NCBI RefSeq assembly: GCF_000701365.1
Contig: NZ_JNIK01000005.1
Span: forward strand, 62,001-126,000
DNA length: 64,000 nt
Source: Blastococcus sp. URHD0036
GTDB lineage: Bacteria > Actinomycetota > Actinomycetes > Mycobacteriales > Geodermatophilaceae
Direction: 5' to 3'
The notes under the pieces were generated by a model. It saw nothing but the letters and a program-made list of their open reading frames with translations. It was not told where the DNA came from and did no database searches. The translations under genes and the position numbers were made by a program. How positions within the stretch are numbered: the stretch's first letter is position 1; each line of letters begins with the position of its first letter. This document shows positions 20,048 to 29,141 of the stretch, piece by piece.

Positions 20048-21826
20048 GTGCTCCGCACCCATGACGCCGGCACCCTCCGCGGTACCGACGCCGGCTCGAC
20101 GGTCACCCTCGCCGGCTGGGTCGCCCGCCGCCGCGACCACGGCGGCGTGGTCTTCCTCGACCTGCGCGACGCCTCGGGCTACGTCCAGGTCGTCGTGCGC
20201 GAGGAGGAGGCGCACGCGCTGCGCAACGAGTACTGCGTGCTCGTGACCGGAGAGGTGCGCGAGCGCCCGGCCGGGAACGAGAACCCCGAGCTGCCGACCG
20301 GCGCGATCGAGGTCGTCGCCAGCGAGCTGCGCGTCCTCTCCTCGGCCGCACCGCTGCCCTTCCCGATCGAGACCGACCAGGCCGCCAGCGACGACGTCCG
20401 CTACCGGTTCCGCTACCTGGACCTGCGCCGCCAGGACCCCGCCCGGATCATGCGGCTGCGCAGCGAGATCAGCCGCGTCGCCCGCGGGGTCATGGCCGGG
20501 CACGGCTTCACCGAGGTCGAGACGCCGACGCTGACCCGTTCCACCCCCGAGGGCGCCCGCGACTTCGTCGTCCCGGTCCGGCTCCAGCCGGGCAAGTGGT
20601 ACGCGCTGCCGCAGTCGCCGCAGCTGTTCAAGCAGCTGCTGATGATCGGCGGGCTGGAGCGGTACTACCAGATCGCCCGCTGCTTCCGGGACGAGGACTT
20701 CCGCGCCGACCGGCAGCCGGAGTTCACCCAGCTGGACTTCGAGATGAGCTTCGTCGACCGGGACGACGTCCTGGCGATCGCCGAGGACGTCGTCCGCTCG
20801 CTGTGGCGGGAGCTGGCCTCCCACGACGTCCCCGAGATCCCGCGGATGACCTACCGCGAGGCGATGGACCGGTTCGGCTCCGACAAGCCCGACCTGCGGT
20901 TCGGCATCGAGCTCACCGAGCTGACCTCGTACTTCGCCGACACCCCGTTCCGGGTGTTCCAGGCGCCCTACGTCGGCGCGGTCGTCATGCCCGGCGGCGG
21001 CTCGCAGCCGCGGCGGGCGTTCGACGCCTGGCAGGACTGGGCCCGCTCCCGCGGCTCGCGGGGGCTGGCCTACGTGACCATCGCCGAGGACGGCACCCTC
21101 GGCGGGCCGGTCGCCAAGAACATCTCCGAGGCCGAGCGCGACGGACTGGTCGCGGCCGTCGGCGCGAAGCCCGGCGACTGCGTCTTCTTCGCCGCCGGCG
21201 CCCGCCGCACCTCGCAGGAGCTGCTCGGCGCCGCCCGCAACGAGATCGCCAAGCGGCTGGAGCTCATCGAGCCCGGCACCTGGTCGTTCCTGTTCGTCGT
21301 CGACTTCCCGATGTTCGAGGAGACCGAGGACGGCGACTGGACCTTCATGCACCACCCGTTCACCTCGCCCACGCCCGAGTGGCGGGACCGGTTCGCCGAG
21401 GACAAGGGCGCGGCCCTCTCCGACGCCTACGACATGGTGATCAACGGCAACGAGGTGATGAGCGGCTCGGTGCGTATCCACGACGCCGCGCTGCAGGAGC
21501 GGGTGTTCGAGACCCTCGGCATGTCCCGCGAGGAGGCCCGCGAGCGGTTCGGGTTCTTCCTCGAGGCGTTCGCCTACGGTCCGCCGCCGCACGCCGGTGC
21601 CGCCCTGGGCTGGGACCGGCTGACCGCGCTGCTGGCCGGCGTCGACTCGATCCGCGAGGTCATCGCCTTCCCGAAGACCGGCGCCGGCTTCGACCCGCTG
21701 ACCAGCGCCCCGACGCCGATCAGCGACGCGCAGCGCAAGGAGGCGGGCATCGACGCGAAGCCGGAGGAGCCCGCGCTGCCCGGCGAGCCCGGAGCTCCCG
21801 GCCCGACGGACCCGACGAAGGGCTGA
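20048..21826 (+). CDS. aspS: Aspartyl-tRNA synthetase, bacterial type
   Basis: Class IIb synthetase of 592 residues. Seen: N-terminal OB-fold anticodon domain ([21 protein letters not shown]), motif 2 [18 protein letters not shown], the large bacterial insertion (GAD) domain in the middle, and motif 3 [16 protein letters not shown] proline-rich tail follows the conserved end. GTG at 20048 has GAAGGAAGAG just upstream. In related actinobacteria lacking asparaginyl-tRNA synthetase this enzyme can be non-discriminating; the sequence does not settle that here. Confidence 0.96.
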   Translation: MLRTHDAGTLRGTDAGSTVTLAGWVARRRDHGGVVFLDLRDASGYVQVVVREEEAHALRNEYCVLVTGEVRERPAGNENPELPTGAIEVVASELRVLSSAAPLPFPIETDQAASDDVRYRFRYLDLRRQDPARIMRLRSEISRVARGVMAGHGFTEVETPTLTRSTPEGARDFVVPVRLQPGKWYALPQSPQLFKQLLMIGGLERYYQIARCFRDEDFRADRQPEFTQLDFEMSFVDRDDVLAIAEDVVRSLWRELASHDVPEIPRMTYREAMDRFGSDKPDLRFGIELTELTSYFADTPFRVFQAPYVGAVVMPGGGSQPRRAFDAWQDWARSRGSRGLAYVTIAEDGTLGGPVAKNISEAERDGLVAAVGAKPGDCVFFAAGARRTSQELLGAARNEIAKRLELIEPGTWSFLFVVDFPMFEETEDGDWTFMHHPFTSPTPEWRDRFAEDKGAALSDAYDMVINGNEVMSGSVRIHDAALQERVFETLGMSREEARERFGFFLEAFAYGPPPHAGAALGWDRLTALLAGVDSIREVIAFPKTGAGFDPLTSAPTPISDAQRKEAGIDAKPEEPALPGEPGAPGPTDPTKG

Positions 21827-21857
21827 CCGCGGGGCGGGCACCGGGGAGAGCGGGGCC

Positions 21858-21872
21858 GCCCGCAGCGCGGGC
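21858..21872. terminator. Short hairpin between convergent aspS and histidine kinase genes
   Basis: GCCCGC, a 3-base loop AGC, then GCGGGC form a perfect 6-bp stem that ends one base before the kinase stop codon. A longer, weaker pairing with upstream GCGGGC (21834-21839) is also possible. Short and without a T-tract, so a modest call. Confidence 0.4.
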
Positions 21873-21873
21873 C

Positions 21874-23268
21874 TCAGGCGTCGCGGATGCTCCCGGTCTG
21901 TGGCGTCCCGGCCGGTCCGACCGGGAGGTCGAGTACCGCGCGGGTCCCGCCCAGCGGGCTCTCGGAGAGCGAGGCGGTGCCGCCGTGCAGGGACGCCTGC
22001 TGGGCGACCAGCGCGAGGCCGAGCCCCGACCCCGGTGCCCGGGCGGTCCGCCCGCGCCGGAACCTGTCGAACACGGCGACGCGCTCGTCGGCGGGGACCC
22101 CGCTCCCGTCGTCGTCCACGGTGAGCAGCACGCGGTCGCCCGCGACCCGGACGGCGGCGACGACGCGGCGGCCGCCGCCGTGGCGCAGCGCGTTGGCGAG
22201 GAGGTTGTCCGTGGCGAGCCGGAGCGACGCGGCGCTGCCGGGCACCCGGACCTCGGCGGCCGGCAGGTCGGCGGTCACCGCCACGCCGTCCGGGGCGGCG
22301 CGGGCCGCGGCGGCCACCGCCGTGGCCACGAGGTCGGTCAGCTCGACGCCGCCCGGGTCGGCGGCGTGGGTGAGCTCGCCGGCCGCGAGCCGGCCCAGGG
22401 CGACCAGCGTCGCCTCCAGCCGCTCCCGGGTCGCGGCCAGCTGGCGGACGACCTCGGCGCGCTCGGCCGCGGGCAGGTCGGGGTGTGCGGCGAGCACCTC
22501 GATGTCGGTGCGCAGCGTGGTCAGCGGGGTCCGCAGCTCGTGCTCGGCGGCGGCGGCGAAGTCGCGGGCGGCGGCCAGCGCCCGCTCGGAGTCGGCGCGG
22601 GCGGCGTCCACCCGCTCCAGCAGGCCGGTCAGGGCGGCGGCCACCTCCGCGGTCTCGGCCGACCGCAGCACCGGCCCGGCGAGGAGCCCGGCGCGCTCGG
22701 CAGGTCCCGGCCGCCCGCCGAGGGCGGCCGTCCGGTCGCGCAGGGCGCGCAGGGGCCGCAGCGCCGGCCCGGCCAGCAGCCAGGCCAGCCCGGCGGCGGC
22801 GGGGACGGCGAGCGCGGCACCCAGGACGACGGAGCGGCGGACCCGCGCCACGGCCCGGTCGGTCGCGCCGGAGGGCAGGCCCACCGTCACCGTGCCGCCG
22901 GGGACCTCCGCCGTGCGGACGCGGTAGCCGCCCGCCGCGCCGTCCCGCGCGGGCAGGTCGGCGGCCGCGCCGTCCACGGACTCCGTCCGGGTGCCGTCGG
23001 CCGCGCGGACCGTGACCACCAGCCCGCCGAGGGCGCTGCCCGGCAGCGGAGCGGCCGGGTCGAGCAGGTCGGCGGGATCGGCGCCCGCGGCGACACGCGC
23101 GGCCACGGCGCCGGTGACGGCGTCCAGTCGCCGGTCCAGCGCCGACTCCTCGCGTCGGGTGAGCAGCGCGGAGAGGACGGCCGCGACGACGACGGCCAGC
23201 ACGACGGCGCCCAGCCCCGCGGCGACCGCGACCCTCGTCCGCAGCGAGCGGGCGCGCCGGTCAGCCAC
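21874..23268 (-). CDS. Two-component sensor histidine kinase (OmpR-partner type)
   Basis: Membrane sensor kinase of 464 residues. Order: N-terminal membrane helix (about 12-35), an extracytoplasmic sensor of about 110 residues rich in Ala, Asp and Gly, second helix (about 146-168), HAMP segment starting [10 protein letters not shown], dimerisation and phospho-acceptor helix with H243 in [14 protein letters not shown], then the ATPase domain with N box [12 protein letters not shown]1 DDDGSGVP and G2 GSGLGLALV. The sensor domain is not recognisable. The ATG at 23268 lies 8 bases inside the response regulator gene, so the pair is translated together. The signal may relate to the secreted protein encoded first in the operon. 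Confidence 0.92.
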   Translation of the reverse strand: MADRRARSLRTRVAVAAGLGAVVLAVVVAAVLSALLTRREESALDRRLDAVTGAVAARVAAGADPADLLDPAAPLPGSALGGLVVTVRAADGTRTESVDGAAADLPARDGAAGGYRVRTAEVPGGTVTVGLPSGATDRAVARVRRSVVLGAALAVPAAAGLAWLLAGPALRPLRALRDRTAALGGRPGPAERAGLLAGPVLRSAETAEVAAALTGLLERVDAARADSERALAAARDFAAAAEHELRTPLTTLRTDIEVLAAHPDLPAAERAEVVRQLAATRERLEATLVALGRLAAGELTHAADPGGVELTDLVATAVAAAARAAPDGVAVTADLPAAEVRVPGSAASLRLATDNLLANALRHGGGRRVVAAVRVAGDRVLLTVDDDGSGVPADERVAVFDRFRRGRTARAPGSGLGLALVAQQASLHGGTASLSESPLGGTRAVLDLPVGPAGTPQTGSIRDA

Positions 23269-23956
23269 GGTGCTCGAGGGTGAAGCCGATGCCGCGGACG
23301 GTGTGCACCAGCCGCGGCGCTCCGCCGGCCTCCAGCTTGCGGCGGAGCTGGCTGACGAACACGTCGACGACGTTGGTGTCGACCGCGAAGTCGTAGCCCC
23401 AGACGAGCTCGAGCAGCCGCTCCCGGGCGAGCACCAGCCCGGCGTTGCGGACCAGCGTCTCCAGCAGGTCGAACTCGCGTCGGGTGAGCTCCACGGGCAC
23501 GCCGTCCACGGTTGCGCGGCGGCGCCCGGGGTCGACGGTCAGCGGCCCGACCGACGACCCGGCCGGGGCGGTGGCCGGTATGCGGCGCAGCAGAGCCCGC
23601 AGCCGCGCGACGAGTTCGGCGAGGGCGAAGGGCTTGACCAGGTAGTCGTCGGCGCCGGCGGCGAGGCCCTGCACGCGGTCGTCGACGGCGCTGCGGGCGC
23701 TGAGCACGAGCACCGGCACGCCGACGCCGTCGGTGCGCAACTGCTCGAGCACCGCGATCCCGTCCCGGCCGGGCAGCCCGACGTCCAGGACGATGACGTC
23801 GGGCAGCGCCGCCGCGACCGCCGCCAGGGCCTCCGTCGCGTCGGCGGCTGTCCGCACGGCCAGCCCGGACAGCCGCAGGCCCCGGGACAGCGAGACCCGG
23901 ATGTCCTCGTCGTCGTCGACGACGAGGACGTCCGGCTGGCCCTGGGGTGCGCTCAC
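23261..23956 (-). CDS. OmpR/PhoB-family response regulator
   Basis: A 231-residue regulator. Receiver domain: acidic pocket VVDDDED, phospho-acceptor D58 in [11 protein letters not shown]87 in LVLSAR and K108 in LVKPF. C-terminal winged helix: [18 protein letters not shown], then [18 protein letters not shown] and RTVRGIGF-like ending [12 protein letters not shown], the OmpR/PhoB DNA-binding domain. GTG at 23956 is the start that places the receiver correctly; it lies 19 bases after the stop of the secreted-protein gene. Regulators of this class bind direct repeats about 11 bp apart, and such an array lies at 24543-24586 in front of this operon. Confidence 0.93.
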   Translation of the reverse strand: MSAPQGQPDVLVVDDDEDIRVSLSRGLRLSGLAVRTAADATEALAAVAAALPDVIVLDVGLPGRDGIAVLEQLRTDGVGVPVLVLSARSAVDDRVQGLAAGADDYLVKPFALAELVARLRALLRRIPATAPAGSSVGPLTVDPGRRRATVDGVPVELTRREFDLLETLVRNAGLVLARERLLELVWGYDFAVDTNVVDVFVSQLRRKLEAGGAPRLVHTVRGIGFTLEHRG

Positions 23957-23975
23957 GGAGCGGATGATCTCCTGC

Positions 23976-24494
23976 TCAGCCGCCCGACCGGCAGTCCCGC
24001 AGCCGGTCGCGGGCCTCGCGGCGCGCGTCGCGCAGCTCCTGACGCGCCTCGGGGGAGCCGGCCAGGTACTGCCGCGCCGCCTCGGCGCGCTCGCCGACGG
24101 GGACGTCGGCCAGCTCTCCGGCGAGGTCGGCCAGCGCGGGCGAGTCCTGCAGCGTGGCCGAGAGGTCCCCGGCCAGCTCCCACCACCGGTCGCGGACGTC
24201 GGCCCGGAGGTCACGCAGCGCCGCCGCGACGTCGGGGTGGTCGGTGAGGTACTGCCGCCGCGCGTCGGCGCGCTCGCCGGCCGGCAGGGCGCGCAGCGCG
24301 GCGAGCTCGTCGGTCACCTCCGGGTGGGCGGCGAGGAAGTCGGCCACGGCGAGGCGGACGCCAGGGCCCGCGCAGGCGGCACCCGGCGCCGCGGACGGGC
24401 CGCCGTCGGCGGAGGCGACCGACGCGACGGTGACGGGGACGGCGGCGACGACGACGGCCAGGGCGGCGCCGGTGAGCAGGGAACGGAGGTGCAC
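23976..24494 (-). CDS. Secreted duplicated helical protein, hemophore-like (tentative)
   Basis: Exported protein of 172 residues, first gene of an operon with a response regulator and sensor kinase. The signal peptide is clear (hydrophobic core about residues 5-28, likely cleavage after ASA). The mature part is helical and built from two related units offset by 61 residues: 61-104 and about 122-165, each with PXGER, then RQYL, then an Arg/Asp-rich helix. Two cysteines (C41 and C168) bracket the units and could form a disulfide. The HPEV/HPDV spacing resembles actinobacterial haem-binding hemophore-related proteins, but no haem ligand can be named. GTG at 24494 has GAGGAG 6 bases upstream. It could instead be a periplasmic sensor partner. 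Confidence 0.78.
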   Translation of the reverse strand: MHLRSLLTGAALAVVVAAVPVTVASVASADGGPSAAPGAACAGPGVRLAVADFLAAHPEVTDELAALRALPAGERADARRQYLTDHPDVAAALRDLRADVRDRWWELAGDLSATLQDSPALADLAGELADVPVGERAEAARQYLAGSPEARQELRDARREARDRLRDCRSGG

Positions 24495-24542
24495 AGTGGT
24501 CTCCTCGGTCGGGGGGTGTGTGGGACCGAGGCTGTCCGCGGG

Positions 24543-24586
24543 CTGTGAGGCGGCCGTGAGCCGACTCTGAGGAGACTCTGAGGCCG
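24543..24586. promoter_or_regulatory. Operator array: four tandem 11-bp direct repeats
   Basis: On the plus strand the 44 bases split exactly into CTGTGAGGCGG, CCGTGAGCCGA, CTCTGAGGAGA and CTCTGAGGCCG, with TGAG at the same place in every unit. Tandem half-sites at 11-bp steps are what OmpR/PhoP-family regulators bind, and the adjacent operon encodes one. The array lies 49 bases before the secreted-protein start codon on one side and 51 bases before the aminotransferase start on the other, so it could control both divergent units. Confidence 0.7.
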
Positions 24587-24623
24587 CGCCCGGCGGCGGG
24601 GGCGGTCCGGCGCGACTGCTCGG

Positions 24624-24629
24624 TAGGTT
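24624..24629 (+). promoter_or_regulatory. Candidate -10 element (TAGGTT) for the aminotransferase gene
   Basis: TAGGTT ends 7 bases before the ATG at 24637, so a leaderless transcript is likely. The -35 region (about 24600-24606) is GC-rich and does not match TTGAC, which would fit a promoter that needs an activator bound at the repeats 40-80 bases upstream. Confidence 0.5.
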
Positions 24630-24636
24630 GCCAGGC

Positions 24637-25728
24637 ATGCCGTTGCGCGCCCGCACCCTGCTCGGACCCGGCCCCTCCAACCCCTACCCGGAGGCCACGG
24701 TCGCCCTCGGGCAGCCGCTGCTGGGCCACCTGGACCCGGTCTTCCTCGGCGTCCTCGACGAGACGTCGGACCGGCTGCGGCAGCTGTTCGGGACGGCGAA
24801 CCGGCGCACCCTCCCGCTGTCGGCGACCGGCTCGGCGGGCATGGAGGCGGCCTTCGTCAACACCGTGGGGCCGGGCGACGTCGTCGTCGTGGCGGTCAAC
24901 GGCCTGTTCGGCGAGCGCATGGTCGACGTCGCCTCCCGCTGTGGGGCCGAGGTCGTGCGGGTCGACCACGAGTGGGGGCAGCCGGTCGACGCGGAGCGCG
25001 TGCTGGCCGCCCATCCGGCGCCGAAGCTGATCGCCGCCGTCCACGCCGAGACCTCGACCGGCGTCCGCTCCGACCTCGAGCCGCTCGCCGCCGGCAAGGG
25101 CGACGCGCTGCTGCTGGCCGACTGCGTGACCTCCCTCGGCGGCATCCCGGTGCGGCTGGACGACTGGGGCGTCGACCTCGCCTACTCCGGCTCGCAGAAG
25201 TGCCTGGGCACCGCGCCGGGCCTGGCCCCGTTCACGATCAACGACCGGGCCTGGGAGCGGCGGATCGAGAAGCCGCAGAGCTGGTACCTGGACCTCGGCA
25301 TGCTCGGCGGCTACGCCGGTGAGGCCGCCGGCAGCGGCGGGCGGACCTACCACCACACCGCGCCCACCGGCATGGTCGTGTCGCTGCACGCGGCGCTCGG
25401 CCGGATCCTCGACGAGGGCCTGGACGCCGTGCACGCCCGGCACGCCGAGGCCGGCCGGCAGCTGCACGAGGGGCTGGCCGAGCTCGGCCTGGAGCTGTTC
25501 GCCGCCGAGGGGCACCGGCTGCCCGAGCTGACCACGGTGCGGGTGCCCGAGGGCGTGGACTCCGCGGAGGTCCGCGCCGAGCTGCTCGAGCGGTACGACC
25601 TGGAGATCGGCGGCGGCGTCGGCGCCCACGCCTCGACCGTGTGGCGGATCGGCCTGATGGGCGCCAACGCCCGACCGGACCGCGTCACCCTGGTGCTGGC
25701 CGCGCTGCGCGAGGTCCTCGGCCGGTGA
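24637..25728 (+). CDS. Class V aminotransferase (alanine-glyoxylate/serine-pyruvate type)
   Basis: PLP-dependent enzyme of 363 residues. Seen: N-terminal LLGPGPSNPYPEA typical of the alanine-glyoxylate/serine-pyruvate group, SATGSAGMEAAF around the cofactor phosphate, the ADCVTSLGG aspartate that contacts the PLP ring nitrogen, and the Schiff-base lysine K188 in YSGSQKCLG. ATG at 24637 is chosen because the -10 motif sits 7 bases before it; an in-frame TTG lies at 24628. Amino donor and acceptor cannot be read from sequence. It shares the divergent region with the two-component operon, and its stop overlaps the next gene (GTGA). Confidence 0.9.
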   Translation: MPLRARTLLGPGPSNPYPEATVALGQPLLGHLDPVFLGVLDETSDRLRQLFGTANRRTLPLSATGSAGMEAAFVNTVGPGDVVVVAVNGLFGERMVDVASRCGAEVVRVDHEWGQPVDAERVLAAHPAPKLIAAVHAETSTGVRSDLEPLAAGKGDALLLADCVTSLGGIPVRLDDWGVDLAYSGSQKCLGTAPGLAPFTINDRAWERRIEKPQSWYLDLGMLGGYAGEAAGSGGRTYHHTAPTGMVVSLHAALGRILDEGLDAVHARHAEAGRQLHEGLAELGLELFAAEGHRLPELTTVRVPEGVDSAEVRAELLERYDLEIGGGVGAHASTVWRIGLMGANARPDRVTLVLAALREVLGR

Positions 25729-26672
25729 CCTCTCCCGCACCGGCGGTCGCGGCGGGGACCCCGCCGGGGGACACCCCGGAGCGGGCGCGGCGCGGAACCA
25801 CTCTGCCCGCGGTCGCGCTGCTGCCGCTGGCGGCAGCCGTGTGGTGGATCGGCGGGTTCCTCGGGTGGCTGCTGACCCAGGCGGCCCGGGGCGACGCCGG
25901 GAACGCGACCGCGCTGCCCCTGGACCCGTCAGGGCTCGGCGGGCTGGTGGTCGGCGGACTCGTCGGCGGGGTCGCCGCCGGGCTGCTGACCCGGCTCGCC
26001 GCCCGTCGCCGGTGGGGTCTCGCCGCGACCGCCGGCGGGGTGGCGATCGCCGTCGTCGTCACGCTCGCGCAGTCCTCGGCCGTCGTGCGGGACGCGGCCG
26101 CCGGGACCTTCGCGGCCGACCCGGCGGTGCTCACCGGCCTCATGGCCGTGGCGGGCGGTGCGGCGGCGGCCGGCTGGCTGGCCGGTGCCTGCGCCCTCCT
26201 GGGGTCCGGCGGACCGGCCGTGGGGCTGGGACTCCTCGCCGGCCTGGCGCCGTCCTGGGTGTCCGCCGTCGTCTTCGCGGTGAGCGGCCCGCAGTCGCTG
26301 ACGACCCTCGACCGGGTCGCGACCTGGTCCGGTGCCGCCGTGCTCGCGCTGGCGCTCGTCGTGGCCGGGGTGCGTCCGCCGCAGCGGCTGCTCTGGTGGC
26401 CGCTCGTGGTCGTGCTCGCCTGGTTCGCCGGGCCCGCGCTGACCGCGGTCGTCTACCTGGAGCCCCTGCTGCGGCCGGGGGCCGGGCTGCCGGACACTTT
26501 GTTCGACTCGCTGTCCGGGGCGTGGCAGGTGTTCGAGGCGGCCTCGTCGCCGGACGCCCGGGACCTGGTGCCCTGGGGAGTCGCGGGCGTCACCGCCGCC
26601 GTCGTCGCCGGGGCCCTGGCCGCGCGCCGGGTCAGCGGGGCAGCGCCGCCGGCAGGGGGACGGGCCGGATAG
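25725..26672 (+). CDS. Polytopic membrane protein of unknown function
   Basis: A 315-residue protein with about eight hydrophobic helices (roughly residues 23-45, 66-86, 97-117, 135-157, 162-183, 198-217, 222-246 and 288-308), few charged residues and no recognisable motif. GTG at 25725 overlaps the aminotransferase stop by 4 bases, so the two are likely co-expressed. The last 41 bases overlap the 3' end of the MFS gene on the other strand, an arrangement that leaves no room for a terminator. I do not recognise a family. Confidence 0.72.
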   Translation: MTSPAPAVAAGTPPGDTPERARRGTTLPAVALLPLAAAVWWIGGFLGWLLTQAARGDAGNATALPLDPSGLGGLVVGGLVGGVAAGLLTRLAARRRWGLAATAGGVAIAVVVTLAQSSAVVRDAAAGTFAADPAVLTGLMAVAGGAAAAGWLAGACALLGSGGPAVGLGLLAGLAPSWVSAVVFAVSGPQSLTTLDRVATWSGAAVLALALVVAGVRPPQRLLWWPLVVVLAWFAGPALTAVVYLEPLLRPGAGLPDTLFDSLSGAWQVFEAASSPDARDLVPWGVAGVTAAVVAGALAARRVSGAAPPAGGRAG

Positions 26673-28134
26673 CCGGCGCGGCCGCCGCCTCGTCGGAGTC
26701 GTCGTCCTCGTCGACGTCGTCGGCGCGCAGCCGGACGACGGCCAGCGCCGCGACCGCCGCCGCGAGCGACGCGGCGGCGGCGATCCAGAAGACCCCGAGC
26801 AGTGCGTCGCCGTCGGGCACCGCGACACCTCCGACGACGACGGCGCCCGCAGCCACCACCGCGGCCGTCACGGCGCTCGCCAGCGACGTGCCGACCGACC
26901 GCAGCAGCGTGTTCAGCCCGTTCGCCGACGCCGTCTCCGAGACCGGCACCGACCGCAGGATGAGGGTCGGCATCGCCGCGTAGGCCAGCGACGTCCCGAC
27001 GCTGACCAGGAGCGAGCCCACGAGCACCTGCCACACCTCGGCGTACAGCCACGTCCGCGCGGCGTAGGCGGCCGCCATCCACAGGCAGCCGGCGAGCAGG
27101 GCGATGCCGGGCCCGGTCCGCCGGATCACCGTGGCGGCGAGCGGGGCCATCACGCCGAACACGACCGCGGTCGGGGCCATGACGAGGCCCGCCTGCAACG
27201 TCGTCAGCCCGAGGCCGACCCCGGTGCTCTCCGGGAGCTGCAGGAGCTGCGTGGTGACCAGCATGTTGGCGAACATCGCGAAGCCGACGAAGACCGAGGC
27301 GACGTTGACCATCAGCACCCGCGGCCGCGCGGCGACGCGCAGGTCGACCAGCGGGGCCGCGGTGCGCAGTTGCAGCGGCAGCCAGACCGCCAGCAGCGCG
27401 AGGCCGGTCGCGGCGCAGCCCAGCGTCGCCGCGCTCGTCCAGCCCCAGTGCCCGCCCTTGGAGAGGGCGAGCAGCAGCGCGGTCAGGACGCCGGAGAGCA
27501 GGACGGCGCCCCGGAGGTCGAAGCGGCGGGTCGAGCGGACCGTCGACGGGGAGAGCACGAGCGGCACGGCGAGGAGCACGAGCGCGCCGAGCACGGCCGG
27601 CACCCAGAAGAGCAGGTGCCAGTCCAGGTACTCGACCAGGAACCCGGACAGCGGGAGCCCGGCGCCGGCGCCGATCGCGAGCGTCGCGCTCATCAGGGCG
27701 ATCCCGACGGGCACCCGGTCGCGCGGGAGCTCGTCGCGCATCGCGGCGATCCCGACGGGGATCAGGGCGGTGCCCACGCCCTGCAGCGCCCGGGCGACCA
27801 GGACCTGGGGCAGCGACGCGGCCAGCCCGCCGATGACCGAGCCGGCGACCATCAGCGCGAGGCACACCATGACCATCCGGCGCTTGCCGTACATGTCGGC
27901 CAGCCGGCTCACGGTCGGCGTCGCGACCGCTCCGGCCAGCAGGGTGGTGGTGATGACCCACGAGGCGTCGTCGACCGAGGTGTCCAGCAGCCGCGGCAGG
28001 TCCGGGAGGACGGCGATGACGACGGTCTGCTGCAGCGCGGCGACCGTGCCGCACAGCGCGAGGACGGTGATGACCAGGCCGCTGGGTGCCCGGCGGCCGG
28101 CGCGGCGGGTCCCGCCGTCGGGCCGTCGGGGCAT
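26632..28134 (-). CDS. MFS transporter, DHA2-type (14 helices) drug/solute exporter
   Basis: A 500-residue major facilitator with about 14 hydrophobic segments. Seen: LADMYGKRRMVM, the motif A loop between helices 2 and 3; LVARALQGVGTALIPVG in helix 4, as in DHA2 proteins of the EmrB/QacA group; and GAGAGLPLSGFL in helix 5, the antiporter-type motif C region. The C-terminal tail is acidic (DDVDEDDDSDEA). ATG at 28134 has GGAGGA about 6 bases upstream. Substrate unknown. No regulator gene is adjacent, but an imperfect palindrome lies in the promoter region. It converges with the membrane protein gene and overlaps it by 41 bases. Confidence 0.9.
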   Translation of the reverse strand: MPRRPDGGTRRAGRRAPSGLVITVLALCGTVAALQQTVVIAVLPDLPRLLDTSVDDASWVITTTLLAGAVATPTVSRLADMYGKRRMVMVCLALMVAGSVIGGLAASLPQVLVARALQGVGTALIPVGIAAMRDELPRDRVPVGIALMSATLAIGAGAGLPLSGFLVEYLDWHLLFWVPAVLGALVLLAVPLVLSPSTVRSTRRFDLRGAVLLSGVLTALLLALSKGGHWGWTSAATLGCAATGLALLAVWLPLQLRTAAPLVDLRVAARPRVLMVNVASVFVGFAMFANMLVTTQLLQLPESTGVGLGLTTLQAGLVMAPTAVVFGVMAPLAATVIRRTGPGIALLAGCLWMAAAYAARTWLYAEVWQVLVGSLLVSVGTSLAYAAMPTLILRSVPVSETASANGLNTLLRSVGTSLASAVTAAVVAAGAVVVGGVAVPDGDALLGVFWIAAAASLAAAVAALAVVRLRADDVDEDDDSDEAAAAPAIRPVPLPAALPR

Positions 28135-28165
28135 GAGGGGTCCTCCGTCGCTGCGGCACGGAAAG

Positions 28166-28184
28166 TGGATGCATCGTACAACCA
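28166..28184. promoter_or_regulatory. Imperfect 19-bp inverted repeat upstream of the MFS gene
   Basis: TGGATGCATCGTACAACCA is an imperfect palindrome with matching TGG/CCA ends and an inner GATGCATC. On the minus strand it includes TACGAT, a possible -10 for the MFS gene about 40 bases before its ATG. The form resembles TetR- or MarR-type operators, but no cognate regulator lies nearby. Weak evidence. Confidence 0.3.
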
Positions 28185-28250
28185 TCGGGCGGCGGTGGAG
28201 CGGCTCCACCCAGTGGCGTCGACCACGTGCAGCAGGTCGGGCGCGGAGCG

Positions 28251-29105
28251 TCAGCCGAGGCGGGCGAGCTGCTCCTCGGTCAGCCGGAGGTCGGCCGCGG
28301 CCGCGGAGTCGACGATCGACGCCGGGCGGCTCGCGCCGGGGATGGGCAGGACGACGTCGGACTGCGCCAGGTGCCAGGCCAGCGTCACCCGGTACACCGA
28401 GACCCCGAGCTCGGCGGCCACCTCGGCGAAGGCGGGCGCGGTGGCGTCGAGCGACCCGGCGGCGGAGATGCCCCCGAACGGGCTCCAGGGCAGGAACGCC
28501 AGGCCGTGGTCGGCGCAGTGGGCGAGCTCGTCGGCGGAGAACCGCCAGCCGGGGGAGAACTGGTTCTGCACCGCGACCAGCGCGCCGCCGAGCACGGACC
28601 GGGCCACGTCGATCTGCGCGATGTCGGCGTTCGAGATCCCCACCGCCCGGACCAGCCCGGCGTCGTACAGCGCCCGCAACCCCGCCATCGACTCCTCCCA
28701 CGGCGTCTCCGGGTCCGGCCGGTGGAACTGGTACAGGTCGATCGCGTCGACCCCCAGCCGGCGCAGCGAGCCCTCGCAGGCCGACCGCAGGTAGCCAGGA
28801 GAGCCGTCCAGGCCCCAGTCGGTGCCGGACCGGGTGTGCCCGCCCTTCGTCGCGACGAGCACGCCGTCGGTGCTCCCGCCGTAGGAGCGCAGCGCCCGCG
28901 CCACCAGCTCCTCGTTGTGCCCGAACTCCGACTCGTCCCGCGAGTAGGCGTCGGCGGTGTCGATCAGTGTCACCCCGGCGTCGAGGGCCGCGTGGACCAC
29001 CGCCTCGGCCTCCTCGGGCGAGGGCCGATCGGACTTCGTGGACAGCGGCATCGCGCCGAGTCCGATCGCACTGACGGTCCGGTCGCCGAGTCGTCTCTGC
29101 TGCAT
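28251..29105 (-). CDS. Aldo/keto reductase
   Basis: Second aldo/keto reductase in the window, 284 residues and not closely similar to the one at 19036. Catalytic tetrad seen: D49 and Y54 (DTADAYS), K87 (VATKGGH) and H128 (YQFHRPD). C-terminal [16 protein letters not shown] fits the cofactor site. ATG at 29105 is chosen; it stands 36 bases from the divergent rarA start, so the two promoters must be very compact. Substrate unknown. Confidence 0.9.
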   Translation of the reverse strand: MQQRRLGDRTVSAIGLGAMPLSTKSDRPSPEEAEAVVHAALDAGVTLIDTADAYSRDESEFGHNEELVARALRSYGGSTDGVLVATKGGHTRSGTDWGLDGSPGYLRSACEGSLRRLGVDAIDLYQFHRPDPETPWEESMAGLRALYDAGLVRAVGISNADIAQIDVARSVLGGALVAVQNQFSPGWRFSADELAHCADHGLAFLPWSPFGGISAAGSLDATAPAFAEVAAELGVSVYRVTLAWHLAQSDVVLPIPGASRPASIVDSAAAADLRLTEEQLARLG

Positions 29106-29127
29106 GGGGACTGTCCTGCCCCGCGGG

Positions 29128-29133
29128 TAGCGT
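29128..29133 (+). promoter_or_regulatory. Candidate -10 element (TAGCGT) for rarA
   Basis: TAGCGT ends 8 bases before the GTG at 29142, predicting a leaderless rarA transcript. The whole divergent gap to the aldo/keto reductase is only 36 bases, so a -35 region would overlap that gene's start codon. Confidence 0.42.
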
Positions 29134-29141
29134 CGGTACCC

